NCBI RefSeq assembly: GCF_051014685.1
Contig: NW_027478869.1
Coordinates: 124,001 to 188,000, forward strand
Direction of reading: 5' to 3'
Length of the DNA stretch: 64,000 nt
Source: Ptiloglossa arizonensis
Lineage: Eukaryota > Arthropoda > Insecta > Hymenoptera > Colletidae
Position numbers and translations under genes: made by a program. Below the pieces are notes generated by a model that was not told the DNA's origin, did no database searches, and saw only the letters and a list, made by a program, of their open reading frames with translations. Positions 12,231 to 26,584 of this stretch are shown here, one piece after another (within the stretch, counting starts at the first letter, position 1; every line of letters begins with the position of its first letter).

Positions 12231-14220
12231 TTGGAGATAAGAAACGCTTGAGAAACTCAAAATTTTCGCGGTTCTGATGCTCGAAACGAATGACTAGAAC
12301 GGCCTAGGGGAAGAGTGCGCATAACGTTATGATCGGGCGAGTTTCTACTTTCAGATGCAACAGAAATTTTGCGGAATGGTCAATCCGTTCGCGAGATATG
12401 GCAGTTTGGAGATAAGAAACGCTTGAGAAACTCAAAATTTTCGCAGTTCTGATGCTCGAAACGAATAACTAGAACGGCCTAGAGGAAAAGTGCGCATACC
12501 GTTATAATCGGGCGAGTTTCTACTTTCAGATGCAACAGAAATTTTGCGGATCGGTCAATCCGTTCGCGAGATATGGCAGTTTGGATGTAAGAAACGCTTG
12601 AGAAACTCAAAATTTTCGCAGTTCTGATGCTCGAAACGAATGACTAGAACGGCCTAGGGGAAAAGTGCGCATACCGTTGTAATCGGGCGAGTTTCTACTT
12701 TCAGATGCAACAGAAATTTTGCGGATCGGTCAATCCGTTCGCGAGATATGGCAGTTTGGATGTAAGAAACGCTTGAGAAACTCAAAATTTTCGCAGTTCT
12801 GATGCTCGAAACGAATAACTGGAACGGCCTAGGGGAAAACTAAACATACCGTTGTAATCGGGCGAGTCTCTACTTTCAGATGCAACAGAAATTTTGCGGA
12901 TTGGTGAATCGATTCGCGAGATATGGCAGTTTGGAGGTAAGAAACGCTTGAGAAACTCAAAATTTTCGCAGTTCTGATGCTCGAAACGAATAACTGGAAC
13001 GGCCTAGGGGAAAACTACACATACTGTTGTAATCGGGCGAGTTTCTACTTTCAGATGCAACAGAAATTTTGCGGATTGGCCGATCCGTTCGCGAGATGTG
13101 GCAGTTTGGAAGTAAGAAACGCTTGAGAAACTCAAAATTTTCGCAGTTCTGATGCTCGAAACGAACAACTAGAACGGCCTAGGGGAAAAGTGCGCATACC
13201 GTTGTAATCGGGCGCGTTTCTACTTTCAGATGCAACAGAAATTTTGCGGATCGGTCAATCCGTTCGCGAGATATAGCAGTTTGGAGATAAGAAACGCTTG
13301 AGAAACTCAAAATTTTCTCCGTTCTGATGCTCGAAACGAATAACTAGAACCGGCTAGGGGAAAAGTGCGCATACCGTTGTAATCGGGCGAGTTTCTACTT
13401 TCAGATGAAACAGAAATTTTGCGGATTGAACAATCCGTTCGCGAGATATGACAGTTTGGAGATAAGAAACGCTTGAGAAACTCAAAATTTTCGCAGTTCT
13501 GATGCTCGAAACGAATGACTAGAACGGCCTAGGGGAAGAGTGCGCATAACGTTATGATCGGGCGAGTTTCTACTTTCAGATGCAACAGAAATTTTGCGGA
13601 ATGGTCAATCCGTTCGCGAGATATGGCAGTTTGGATGTAAGAAACGCTTGAGAAACTCAAAATTTGCGCAGTTCTGATGCTCGAAACGAATAACTAGAAC
13701 GGCCTAGGGGAAGAGTGCGCATACCGTTATAATCGGGCAAGTTTCTACTTTCAGATGCAACAGAAATTTTGCGGATCGGTCAATCCGTTCGCGAGATATG
13801 GCAGTTTGGATGTAGAAACGCTTGAGAAACTCAAAATTTTCGCAGTTCTGATGCTCGGAACGAACAACTAGAACGGCCTAGGGGAAAAGTGCGCATACCG
13901 TTGTAATCGGGCGCGTTTCTACTTTCAGATGCAACAGAAATTTTGCGGATTGGTCAATCCGTGCGCGAGATATGGCAGTTTGGAGGTAAGAAACGCTTGA
14001 GAAACTCATAATTTGCGCAGTTCTGATGCTCGAAACGAATAACTGGAACGGCCTAGGGGAAAAGTGCGCATACCGTTGTAATCGGGCGAGTTTCTACTTT
14101 CAGATGCAACAGAAATTTTGCGGATCGGTCAATCCGTTCGCGAGATATGGCAGTTTGGATGTAAGAAACGCTTGAGAAACTCAAAATTTTCGCAGTTCTG
14201 ATGCTCGAAACGAATAACTA

Positions 14221-14327
14221 GACCGGCGTAGCGGAAAAGTACGGATACCATTGTAATCGGGCGAGTTTCTACTTTCAGATGCAACGGAAATTTTGCGGAT
14301 TGGTCAATCCGTTCGCGAGGTATGGCA
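14221..14327. repeat. Displaced variant segment, copy 1 (second copy 30,494-30,600)
   Basis: A tract of about 107 bp carries GACCGGCGTAGCGG, ACGGATACCATTG, GCAACGGAA and GCGAGGTATGG together. Only 30,494-30,600 carries the same set, 16,273 bp (93 monomers less two bases) away. Flanking monomers at the two sites differ. The GGATACCATTG allele is common in zone B, so this looks like a short conversion tract from zone B into zone A. Confidence 0.7.
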
Positions 14328-14494
14328 GTTTGGAGGTAAGAAACGCTTGAGAAACTCAAAATTTTCGCAGTTCTGATGCTCGGAACGAACAACTAGAACG
14401 GCCTAGGGGAAAAGTGCGCAGACCGTTGTAATCGGGCGCGTTTCTACTTTCAGATGCAACAGAAATTTTGCGGATTGGTCAATCCGTGCGCGAG

Positions 14495-16130
14495 ATATGG
14501 CAGTTTGGAGGTAAGAAACGCTTGAGAAACTCATAATTTGCGCAGTTCTGATGCTCGAAACGAATAACTGGAACGGCCTAGGGGAAAAGTGCGCATACCG
14601 TTGTAATCGGGCGAGTTTCTACTTTCAGATGCAAAAGAAATTTTGCGGATTGGTCCATCCGTTCGCGAGATATGGCAGTTTGGATGTAAGAAACGCTTGA
14701 GAAACTCATAATTTGCGCAGTTCTGAAACTCGAAACGAATAACTGGAACGGCCTAGGGGAAAACTACACATACCGTTGTAATCGGGCGAGTTTCTACTTT
14801 CAGATGCAACAGAAATTTTGCGGATCGGTCAATCCGTTCGCGAGATATGGCAGTTTGGATGTAAGAAACGCTTGAGAAACTCAAAATTTTCGCAGTTCTG
14901 ATACTCGAAACGAATAACTGGAACGGCCTAGGGGAAAACTACACATACCGTTGTAATCGGGCGAGTCTCTACTTTCAGATGCAACAGAAATTTTGCGGAG
15001 TGGTCAATCCGTTCGCGAGATATGGCAATTTGGGGATAAGAAACGCTTGAGAATCTCAAAATTTTCGCAGTTCTGATACTCGAATCGAATGACTAGAACG
15101 GCCTAGGGGAGAAGTACGCATACCGTTGTAATCGGGCGAGTTTCTACTTTCAGATGCAACAGAAATTTTGCGGATTGGTCATTCCGTTCGCGAGATATGG
15201 CAGTTTGGAGGTAAGAAACGCTTGAGAAACTCAAAATTTTCGCAGTTCTGATGCACGAAATGAGTAACTAGAACGGCGTAGGGGAAAAGTACCGATACCG
15301 TTGTAATCGGGCGAGTTTCTACTTTCAGATGCAACAGAAATTTTGCGGATCGGTCAATCCGTTCGCGAGATATGGCAGTTTGGAGGTAAGAAACGCATGA
15401 GAATCTCAAAATTTTCGCAGTTCTGATGCTCGAAACGAATAACTAGAACGGCCTAGGGGAAAAGTACTCATACCGTTGTAATCGGGCGGGTTTCTACTTT
15501 CAGATGCAACAGAAATTTTGCGGATTGGTCTATCCGTTCGCGAGATATGGCAGTTTGGAGGTAAGAAACGCTTGAGAAACTCAAAATTTTCGCAGTTCTG
15601 ATGCTCGAAACGAACAACTAGAACGGCCTAGGGGAAAAGTGCGCATACCGTTGTAATCGGGCGCGTTTCTACTTTCAGATGCAACAGAAATTTTGAGGAT
15701 TGATCAATCCGTTCGCGAGATATGGCACTTTGGAGATAAGAAACGCTTGAGAAACTCAAAATTTTCGCAGTTTTGATGCTCGAAACGAACAACTAGAACG
15801 GCCTAGGGGAAAAGTACTCATACCGTTGTAATCGGGCGGGTTTCTACTTTCAGATGCAACAGAAATTTTGCGGATTGGTCTATCCGTTCGCGAGATATGG
15901 CAGTTTGGAGGTAAGAAACGCTTGAGAAACTCAAAATTTTCGCAGTTCTGATGCTCGAAACGAATGACTAGAACGGCCTAGGGGAAAAGTGCGCATACCG
16001 TTGTAATCGGGCGAGTTTCTACTTTCAGATGCAACAGAAATTTTGCGGATCGGTCAATCCGTTCGCGAGATATGGCAGTTTGGATGTAAAAAACGCTTGA
16101 GAAACTCAAAATTTTCGCAGTTCTGATGCT
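14495..16130. repeat. Block of about nine monomers, copy 1 (second copy 18,519-20,153)
   Basis: Offset 4,024 bp falling to 4,023 bp (23 monomers, less one base at 17.7 kb and one at 19.06 kb). Shared markers are GCAAAAGAAATTTTGCGG, GTTCTGAAACTCG, GGAGTGGTCAATCC, GGCGTAGGGG, GGGCGGGTTTC and GGTCTATCCG. Confidence 0.82.
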
Positions 16131-16439
16131 CGAAACGAATAACTGGAACGGCCTAGGGGAAAACTACACATACCGTTGTAATCGGGCGAGTTTCTACTTT
16201 CAGATGCAACAGAAATTTTGCGGATTGGCCGATCCGTTCGCGAGATGTGGCAGTTTGGAAGTAAGAAACGCTTGAGAAACTCAAAATTTTCGCAGTTCTG
16301 ATGCTCGAAACGAACAACTAGAACGGCCTAGGGGAAAAGTGCGCATACCGTTGTAATCGGGCGCGTTTCTACTTTCAGATGCAACAGAAATTTTGCGGAT
16401 TGGTCAATTCGTGCGCGAGATATGGCAGTTTGGAGGTAA

Positions 16440-17620
16440 GAAACGCTTGAGAAACTCATAATTTGCGCAGTTCTGATGCTCGAAACGTATAACTGGAACG
16501 GCCTAGGGGAAAACTACACATACCGTTGTAATCGGGCGAGTTTCTACTTTCAGATGAAACAGAAATTTTGCGGATTGGCCGATCCGTTCGCGAGATGTGG
16601 CAGTTTGGAAGTAAGAAACGCTTGAGAAACTCAAAATTTTCGCAGTTCTGATGCTCGAAACGAACAACTAGAACGGCCTAGGGGAAAAGTGCGCATACCG
16701 TTGTAATCGGGCGAGTTTCTACTTTCAGATGCAACAGAAATTTTGCGGATTGGCCGATCCGTTCGCGAGATGTGGCAGTTTGGAAGTAAGAAACGCTTGA
16801 GAAACTCAAAATTTTCGCAGTTCTGATGCTCGAAACGAACAACTAGAACGGCCTAGGGGAAAAGTGCGCATACCGTTGTAATCGGGCGCGTTTCTACTTT
16901 CAGATGCAACAGAAATTTTGCGGATTGACCGATCCGTTCGCGAGATGTGGCAGTTTGGAAGTAAGAAACGCTTGAGAAACTCAAAATTTTCGCAGTTCTG
17001 ATGCTCGAAACGAACAACTAGAACGGCCTAGGGGAAAAGTGCGCATACCGTTGTAATCGGGCGCGTTTCTACTTTCAGATGCAACAGAAATTTTGCGGAT
17101 TGGTCAATCCGTGCGCGAGATATGGCAGTTTGGAGGTAAGAAACGCTTGAGAAACTCATAATTTGCGCAGTTCTGATGCTCGAAACGTATAACTGGAACG
17201 GCCTAGGGGAAAAGTGCGCATACCGTTGTAATCGGGCGAGTTTCTACTTTCAGATGCAACAGAAATTTTGCGGATTGGCCGATCCGTTCGCGAGATGTGG
17301 CAGTTTGGAAGTAAGAAACGCTTGAGAAACTCAAAATTTTCGCAGTTCTGATGCTCGAAACGAACAACTAGAACGGCCTAGGGGAAAAGTGCGCATACCG
17401 TTGTAATCGGGCGCGTTTCTACTTTCAGATGCAACAGAAATTTTGCGGATTGGCCGTTCCGTTCGCGAGATGTGGCAGTTTGGAAGTAAGAAACGCTTGA
17501 GAAACTCAAAATTTTCGCAGTTCTGATGCTCGAAACGAACAACTAGAACGGCCTAGGGGAAAAGTGCGCATACCGTTGTAATCGGGCGCGTTTCTACTTT
17601 CAGATGCAACAGAAATTTTG
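16440..17620. repeat. Block of about seven monomers, copy 2 (of 9,440-10,620)
   Basis: Same allele order as copy 1 at +7,000 bp. No length change lies within it. The one-base loss at 17,731-17,740 lies just beyond its end. Confidence 0.75.
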
Positions 17621-18518
17621 CGGATTGGTGAATCGATTCGCGAGATATGGCAGTTTGGAGGTAAGAAACGCTTGAGAAACTCAACATTTTCGCAGTTCTG
17701 ATGCTCGAAACGAATAACTCGAACGGCCTAGGGGAAAGTGCGCATACCGTTGTAATCGGGCGCGTTTCTACTTTCAGATGCAACAGAAATTTTGCGGATT
17801 GGCCGATCCGTTCGCGAGATGTGGCAGTTTGGAAGTAAGAAACGCTTGAGAAACTCAAAATTTTCGCAGTTCTGATGCTCGAAACGAACAACTAGAACGG
17901 CCTAGGGGAAAAGTGCGCATACCGTTGTAATCGGGCGCGTTTCTACTTTCAGATGCAACAGAAATTTTGCGGATTGGTCAATCCGTGCGCGAGATATGGC
18001 AGTTTGGATGTAAGAAACGCTTGAGAAACTCATAATTTGCGCAGTTCTGATGCTCGAAACGTACAACTGGAACGGCCTAGGGGAAAAGTGCGCATACCGT
18101 TGTAATCGGGCGAGTTTCTACTTTCAGATGCAACAGAAATTTTGCGGATTGGCCGATCCGTTCGCGAGATGTGGCAGTTTGGAAGTAAGAAACGCTTGAG
18201 AAACTCAAAATTTTCGCAGTTCTGATGCTCGAAACGAACAACTAGAACGGCCTAGGGGAAAAGTGCGCATACCGTTGTAATCGGGCGCGTTTCTACTTTC
18301 AGATGCAACAGAAATTTTGCGGATCGGTCAATCCGTTCGCGAGATATGGCAGTTTGGATGTAAGAAACGCTTGAGAAACTCAAAATTTTCGCAGTTCTGA
18401 TGCTCGAAACGAATGACTAGAACGGCCTAGGGGAAAAGTGCGCATACCGTTGTAATCGGGCGAGTTTCTACTTTCAGATGCAACAGAAATTTTGCGGATC
18501 GGTCAATCCGTTCGCGAG

Positions 18519-20153
18519 ATATGGCAGTTTGGAGGTAAGAAACGCTTGAGAAACTCATAATTTGCGCAGTTCTGATGCTCGAAACGAATAACTGGAACGG
18601 CCTAGGGGAAAAGTGCGCATACCGTTGTAATCGGGCGAGTTTCTACTTTCAGATGCAAAAGAAATTTTGCGGATTGGTCCATCCGTTCGCGAGATATGGC
18701 AGTTTGGAGGTAAGAAACGCTTGAGAAACTCATAATTTGCGCAGTTCTGAAACTCGAAACGAATAACTGGAACGGCCTAGGGGAAAACTACACATACCGT
18801 TGTAATCGGGCGAGTTTCTACTTTCAGATGCAACAGAAATTTTGCGGATCGGTCAATCCGTTCGCGAGATATGGCAGTTTGGATGTAAGAAACGCTTGAG
18901 AAACTCAAAATTTTCGCAGTTCTGATACTCGAAACGAATAACTGGAACGGCCTAGGGGAAAACTACACATACCGTTGTAATCGGGCGAGTCTCTACTTTC
19001 AGATGCAACAGAAATTTTGCGGAGTGGTCAATCCGTTCGCGAGATATGGCAATTTGGGGATAAAAACGCTTGAGAATCTCAAAATTTTCGCAGTTCTGAT
19101 ACTCGAATCGAATGACTAGAACGGCCTAGGGGAGAAGTACGCATACCGTTGTAATCGGGCGAGTTTCTACTTTCAGATGCAACAGAAATTTTGCGGATTG
19201 GTCATTCCGCTCGCGAGATATGGCAGTTTGGAGGTAAGAAACGCTTGAGAAACTCAAAATTTTCGCAGTTCTGATGCACGAAAGGAGTAACTAGAACGGC
19301 GTAGGGGAAAAGTACGGATACCGTTGTAATCGGGCGAGTTTCTACTTTCAGATGCAACAGAAATTTTGCGGATCGGTCAATCCGTTCGCGAGATATGGCA
19401 GTTTGGAGGTAAGAAACGCATGAGAATCTCAAAATTTTCGCAGTTCTGATGCTCGAAACGAATAACTAGAACGGCCTAGGGGAAAAGTACTCATACCGTT
19501 GTAATCGGGCGGGTTTCTACTTTCAGATGCAACAGAAATTTTGCGGATTGGTCTATCCGTTCGCGAGATATGGCAGTTTGGAGGTAAGAAACGCTTGAGA
19601 AACTCAAAATTTTCGCAGTTCTGATGCTCGAAACGAACAACTAGAACGGCCTAGGGGAAAAGTGCGCATACCGTTGTAATCGGGCGCGTTTCTACTTTCA
19701 GATGCAACAGAAATTTTGAGGATTGATCAATCCGTTCGCGAGATATGGCACTTTGGAGATAAGAAACGCTTGAGAAACTCAAAATTTTCGCAGTTTTGGT
19801 GCTCGAAACGAACAACTAGAACGGCCTAGGGGAAAAGTACTCATACCGTTGTAATCGGGCGGGTTTCTACTTTCAGATGCAACAGAAACTTTGCGGATTG
19901 GTCTATCCGTTCGCGAGATATGGCAGTTTGGAGGTAAGAAACGCTTGAGAAACTCAAAATTTTCGCAGTTCTGATGCTCGAAACGAATGACTAGAACGGC
20001 CTAGGGGAAAAGTGCGCATACCGTTGTAATCGGGCGAGTTTCTACTTTCAGATGCAACAGAAATTTTGCGGATCGGTCAATCCGTTCGCGAGATATGGCA
20101 GTTTGGATGTAAGAAACGCTTGAGAAACTCAAAATTTTCGCAGTTCTGATGCT
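18519..20153. repeat. Block of about nine monomers, copy 2 (of 14,495-16,130)
   Basis: Same alleles in the same order as copy 1. A private one-base loss at 19,061-19,070 (TAAAAACGCT) distinguishes it. Divergence begins at GATGCTCGATACG near 20,153. Confidence 0.82.
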
Positions 20154-21597
20154 CGATACGAATAACTAGAACGGCCTAGGGGAGAAGTACGCATACCGTT
20201 GTAATCGGGCGAGTTTCTACTTTCAGATGCAACAGAAATTTTGCGGATCGGTCAATCCGTTCGCGAGATATGGCAGTTTGGATGTAAGAAACGCTTGAGA
20301 AACTCAAAATTTTCGCAGTTCTGATGCTCGAAACGAATGACTAGAACGGCCTAGGGGAAAAGTGCGCATACCGTTGTAATCGGGCGAGTTTCTACTTTCA
20401 GATGCAACAGAAATTTTGCGGATCGGTCAATCCGTTCGCGAGATATGGCAGTTTGGATGTAAGAAACGCTTGAGAAACTCAAAATTTTCGCAGTTCTGAT
20501 GCTCGAAACGAATAACTGGAACGGCCTAGGGGAAAACTACACATACCGTTGTAATCGGGCGAGTTTCTACTTTCAGATGCAACAGAAATTTTGCGGATTG
20601 GCCGATCCGTTCGCGAGATGTGGCAGTTTGGAAGTAAGAAACGCTTGAGAAACTCAAAATTTTCGCAGTTCTGATGCTCGAAACGAACAACTAGAACGGC
20701 CTAGGGGAAAAGTGCGCATACCGTTGTAATCGGGCGAGTCTCTACTTTCAGATGCAACAGAAATTTTGCGGATTGGTGAATCGATTCGCGAGATATGGCA
20801 GTTTGGATGTAAGAAACGCTTGAGAAACTCAAAATTTTCGCAGTTCTGATGCTCGAAACGAATAACTGGAACGGCCTAGGGGAAAACTACACATACCGTT
20901 GTAATCGGGCGAGTTTCTACTTTCAGATGCAACAGAAATTTTGCGGATTGGCCGATCCGTTCGCGAGATGTGGCAGTTTGGAAGTAAGAAACGCTTGAGA
21001 AACTCAAAATTTTCGCAGTTCTGATGCTCGAATCGAATGACTAGAACGGCCTAGGGGAAAAGTGCGCATACCGTTGTAATCGGGCGCGTTTCTACTTTCA
21101 GATGCAACAGAAATTTTGCGGATTGGCCGTTCCGTTCGCGAGATGTGGCAGTTTGGAAGTAAGAAACGCTTGAGAAACTCAAAATTTTCGCAGTTCTGAT
21201 GCTCGAAACGAACAACTAGAACGGCCTAGGGGAAAAGTGCGCATACCGTTGTAATCGGGCGCGTTTCTACTTTCAGATGCAACAGAAATTTTGCGGATTG
21301 GCCGATCCGTTCGCGAGATGTGGCAGTTTGGAAGTAAGAAACGCTTGAGAAACTCAAAATTTTCGCAGTTCTGATGCTCGAAACGAACAACTAGAACGGC
21401 CTAGGGGAAAAGTGCGCATACCGTTGTAATCGGGCGCGTTTCTACTTTCAGATGCAACAGAAATTTTGCGGATTGGCCGATCCGTTCGCGAGATGTGGCA
21501 GTTTGGAAGTAAGAAACGCTTGAGAAACTCAAAATTTTCGCAGTTCTGATGCTCGAAACGAACAACTAGAACGGTTTAGGGGAAAAGTGCGCATACC

Positions 21598-22727
21598 GTT
21601 GTAATCGGGCGCGTTTCTACTTTCAGATGCAACAGAAATTTTGCGGATTGGTCAATTCGTGCGCGAGATATGGCAGTTTGGAGGTAAGAAACGCTTCAGA
21701 AACTCATAATTTGCGCAGTTCTGATGCTCGAAACGTATAACTGGAACGGCCTAGGGGAAAAGTGCGCACACCGTTGTAATCGGGCGAGTTTCTACTTTCA
21801 GATGCAACAGAAATTTTGCGGATCGGTCAATCCTTTCGCGAGATATAGCAGTTTGGAGATAAGAAACGCTTGAGAAACTCAAAATTTTCTCCGTTCTGAT
21901 GCTCGAAACGAATAACTAGAACGGGCTAGGGGAAAAGTGCGCATACCGTTGTAATCGGGCGAGTTTCTACTTTCAGATGAAACAGAAATTTTGCGGATTG
22001 AACAATCCGTTCGCGAGATATGGCAGTTTGGAGATAAGAAACGCTTGAGAAACTAAAAATTTTCGCAGTTCTGATGCTCGACACGAATGACTAGAACGGC
22101 CTAGGGGAAAACTACACATACCGTTGTAATCGGGCGAGTCTCTACTTTCAGATGCAACAGAAATTTTGCGGAGTGGTCAATCCGTTCGCGAGATATGGCA
22201 ATTTGGGGATAAGAAACGCTTGAGAAACTCAAAATTTTCGCAGTTCTGATGCTCGAATCGAATGACTAGAACGGCCTAGGGGAGAAGTACGCATACCGTT
22301 GTAATCGGGCGAGTTTCTACTTTCAGATACAACAGAAATTTTGCGGATTGGTCATTCCGTTCGCGAGATATGGCAGTTTGGAGGTAAGAAACGCTTGAGA
22401 AACTCAAAATTTTCGCAGTTCTGATGCACGAAAGGAGTAACTAGAACGGCATAGGGGAAAAGTACGCATACCGTTGTAATCGGGCGAGTTTCTACTTTCA
22501 GATACAACAGAAATTTTGCGGAGTGGTCAATCCGTTCGCGAGATATGGCACTTTGGAGATAAGAAACGCTTGAGAAACTCAAAATTTTCGCAGTTTTGAT
22601 GCTCGATACGAATAACTAGAAAGGCCTAGGGGAGAAGTACGCATACCGTTGTAATCGGGCGAGTTTCTACTTTCAGATGCAACAGAAATTTTGCGGATTG
22701 GTAATTCCGTTCGCAAGATATGGCAGT
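21598..22727. repeat. Block of about six monomers, copy 2 (of 11,100-12,230)
   Basis: Same markers as copy 1, without the extra A. It abuts the left edge of the 22-monomer duplication that begins near 22,735, so that later duplication may have started at its margin. Confidence 0.8.
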
Positions 22728-22734
22728 TTGGAGG

Positions 22735-25700
22735 TAAGAAACGCTTGAGAAACTCAAAATTTTCGCCGTTCTGATGCTCGAAACGAATAACTGGAACGGC
22801 CTAGGGGAAAACTACACATACCGTTGTAATCGGGCGAGTCTCTATTTTCAGATGCAACAGAAATTTTGCGGATTGTCCGATCCGTTCGCGAGATGTGGCA
22901 GTTTGGAAGTAAGAAACGCTTGAGAAACTCAAAATTTTCGCAGTTCTGATGCTCGAAACGAACAACTAGAACGGCCTAGGAGAAAAGTGCGCATACCGTT
23001 GTAATCGGGCGCGTTTCTACTTTCAGATGCAACAGAAATTTTGCGGATTGGTCAATCCGTGCGCGAGATATGGCAGTTTGGAGGTAAGAAACGCTTGAGA
23101 AACTCATAATTTGCGCAGTTCTGATGCTCGAAACGAATAACTGGAACGGCCTAGGGGAAAAGTGCGCATACCGTTGTAATCGGGCGAGTTTCTACTTTCA
23201 GATGCAAAAGAAATTTTGCGGATTGGTCTTTCCGTTCGCGAGATATGGCAGTTTGGAGGTAAGAAACGCTTGAGAAACTCAAAATTTTCGCAGTTCTGAT
23301 GCACGAAAGGAGTAACTAGAACGGCATAGGGGAAAAGTACGCATACCGTTGTAATCGGGCGAGTTTCTACTTTCAGATGCAACAGAAATTTTGAGGATTG
23401 ATCAATCCGTTCGCGAGATATGGCACTTTGGAGATTAGAAACGCTTGAGAAACTCAAAATTTTCGCAGTTTTGATGCTCGATACGAATAACTAGAACGGC
23501 CTAGGGGAGAAGTACGCATACCGTTGTAATCGGGCGAGTTTCTACTTTCAGATGCAACAGAAATTTGGCGGATTGGTAATTCCGTTCGCGAGATATGGCA
23601 GTTTGGAGGTAAGAAACGCTTGAGAAACTCAAAATTTTCGCCGTTCTGATGCTCGAAACGAATAACTGGAACGGCCTAGGGGAAAACTACACATACCGTT
23701 GTAATCGGGCGAGTCTCTACTTTCAGATGCAACAGAAATTTTGCGGATTGTCCGATCCGTTCGCGAGATGTGGCAGTTTGGAAGTAAGAAACGCTTGAGA
23801 AACTCAAAATTTTCGCAGTTCTGATGCTCGAAACGAACAACTAGAACGGCCTAGGGGAAAAGTGCGCATACCGTTGTAATCGGGCGAGTTTCTACTTTCA
23901 GATGCAACAGAAATTTTGCGGATTGGTCATTCCGTTCGCGAGATATGGCAGTTTGGAGGTAAGAAACGCTTGAGAAACTCAAAATTTTCGCAGTTCTGAT
24001 GCACGAAAGGAGTAACTAGAACGGCATAGGGGAAAAGTACGCATACCGTTGTAATCGGGCGAGTTTCTACTTTCAGATGCAACAGAAATTTTGAGGATTG
24101 ATCAATCCGTTCGCGAGATATGGCACTTTGGAGATAAGAAACGCTTGAGAAACTCAAAATTTTCGCAGTTCTGATGCTCGATACGTATGACTAGAACGGC
24201 CTAGGGGAGAAGTACGCATACCGTTGTAATCGGGCGAGTTTCTACTTTCAGATGCAACAGAAATTTTGCGGATTGGTAATTCCGTTCGCGAGATATGGCA
24301 GTTTGGAGGTAAGAAACGCTTGAGAAACTCAAAATTTTCGCCGTTCTGATGCTCGAAACGAATAACTGGAACGGCCTAGGGGGAAACTACACATACCGTT
24401 GTAATCGGGCGAGTCTCTACTTTCAGATGCAACAGAAATTTTGCGGATTGTCCGATCCGTTCGCGAGATGTGGCAGTTTGGATGTAAGAAACGCTTGAGA
24501 AACTCAAAATTTTCTCCGTTCTGATGCTCGAAACGAATAACTAGAACGGGCTAGGGGAAAAGTGCGCATACCGTTGTAATCGGGCGAGTTTCTACTTTCA
24601 GATGAAACAGAAATTTTGCGCATTGAACAATCCGTTCGCGAGATATGGCAGTTTGGAGATAAGAAACGCTTGAGAAACTCAAAATTTTCGCAGTTCTGAT
24701 GCTCGAAACGAATGACTAGAACGGCCTAGGGGAAAACTACACATACCGTTGTAATCGGGCGAGTCTCTACATTCAGATGCAACAGAAATTTTGCGGAGTG
24801 GTCAATCCGTTCGCGAGATATGGCAATTTGGGGATAAGAAACGCTTGAGAAACTCAAAATTTTCGCAGTTCTGATGCTCGAATCGAATGACTAGAACGGC
24901 CTAGGGGAGAAGTACGCATACCGTTGTAATCGGGCGAGTTTCTACTTTCAGATACAACAGAAATTTTGCGGATTGGTCATTCCGTTCGCGAGATATGGCA
25001 GTTTGGAGGTAAGAAACGCTTGAGAAACTCAAAATTTTCGCACTTCTGATGCACGAAAGGAGTAACTAGAACGGCATAGGGGAAAAGTACGCATACCGTT
25101 GTAATCGGGCGAGTTTCTACTTTCAGATGCAACAGAAATTTTGAGGATTGATCAATCCGTTCGCGAGATATGGCACTTTGGAGATAAGAAACGCTTGAGA
25201 AACTCAAAATTTTCGCAGTTTTGATGTTCGATACGAATAACTAGAACGGCCTAGGGGAGAAGTACGCATACCGTTGTAATCGGGCGAGTTTCTACTTTCA
25301 GATGCAACAGAAATTTTGCGGATTGGTAACTCCGTTCGCGAGATATGGCAGTTTGGAGGTAAGAAACGCTTGAGAAACTCAAAATTTTCGCCGTTCTGAT
25401 GCTCGAAACGAATAACTGGAACGGCCTAGGGGAAAACTACACATACCGTTGTAATCGGGCGAGTCTCTACTTTCAGATGCAACAGAAATTTTGCGGATTG
25501 TCCGATCCGTTCGCGAGATGTGGCAGTTTGGAAGTAAGAAACGCTTGAGAAACTCAAAATTTTCGCAGTTCTGATGCTCGAAACGAACAACTAGAACGGC
25601 CTAGGGGAAAAGTGCGCATACCGTTGTAATCGGGCGCGTTTCTACTTTCAGATGCAACAGAAATTTTGCGGATTGGTCAATCCGTGCGCGAGATATGGCA

Positions 25701-26370
25701 GTTTGGAGGTAAGAAACGCTTGAGAAACTCATAATTTGCGCAGTTCTGATGCTCGAAACGAATAACTGGAACGGCCTAGGGGAAAAGTGCGCATACCGTT
25801 GTAATCGGGCGAGTTTCTACTTTCAGATGCAAAAGAAATTTTGCGGATTGGTCCATCCGTTCGCGAGATATGGCAGTTTGGAGGTAAGAAACGCTTGTGA
25901 AACTCATAATTTGCGCAGTTCTGAAGCTCGAAACGAATAACTGGAACGGCCTAGGGGAGAAGTACGCATACCGTTGTAATCGGGCGAGTTTCTACTTTCA
26001 GATGCAAAAGAAATTTTGCGGATTGGTCATTCCGTTCGCGAGATATGGCAGTTTGGATGTAAGAAACGCTTGAGAAACTCAAAATTTTCGCAGTTCTGAT
26101 GCACGAAAGGAGTAACTAGAACGGCATAGGGGAAAAGTACGCATACCGTTGTAATCGGGCGAGTTTCTACTTTCAGATGCAACAGAAATTTTGAGGATTG
26201 ATCAATCCGTTCGCGAGATATGGCACTTTGGAGATAAGAAACGCTTGAGAAACTCAAAATTTTCGCAGTTCTGATGCTCGATACGTATGACTAGAACGGC
26301 CTAGGGGAGAAGTACGCATACCGTTGTAATCGGGCGAGTTTCTACTTTCAGATGCAACAGAAATTTTGCG
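22735..26370. repeat. 22-monomer segmental duplication, copy 1
   Basis: Matches 26,585-30,045 at an offset of 3,850 bp (22 monomers), changing to 3,675 bp (21 monomers) after about 25.75 kb because copy 2 lacks one monomer. I counted about ten substitutions by eye over about 3.46 kb, so identity is near 99.7%. Shared rare alleles: GTCTCTATTTTCAG, CCTAGGAGAAAAG, GGATTAGAAACG, AAATTTGGCGG, GTCTCTACATTCAG, TCGCACTTCTG and GATACGTATGACTAG. Inside, the marker ATGCACGAAAGGAG recurs at about 23.30, 24.00, 25.05 and 26.10 kb. Confidence 0.92.
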
Positions 26371-26584
26371 GATTGGTCAATCCGTTCGCGAGATATGGCA
26401 GTTTGGAGGTAAGAAACGGTTGAGAAACTCAAAATTTTCGCAGTTCTGATGCTCGAAACGAATAACCGGAACGGCCTACGGGAAAAGTACGCATACCGTT
26501 GTAATCGGGCGAGTTTCTACTTTCAGATGCAACAGAAATTTTGCGGATTGGTCGATCCGTTCGCGAGATATGGCAGTTTGTAGG

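Noticed and set aside
23104..23457. Minus-strand open frame of 117 codons (near-copy at 26,954-27,307) and about 40 similar short frames
   Set aside because: The frames recur with the satellite, end at repeat-borne stops, and cannot stay open because 175 is not a multiple of 3. Substitutions ignore codon position, and no start context, splice site or domain is visible.
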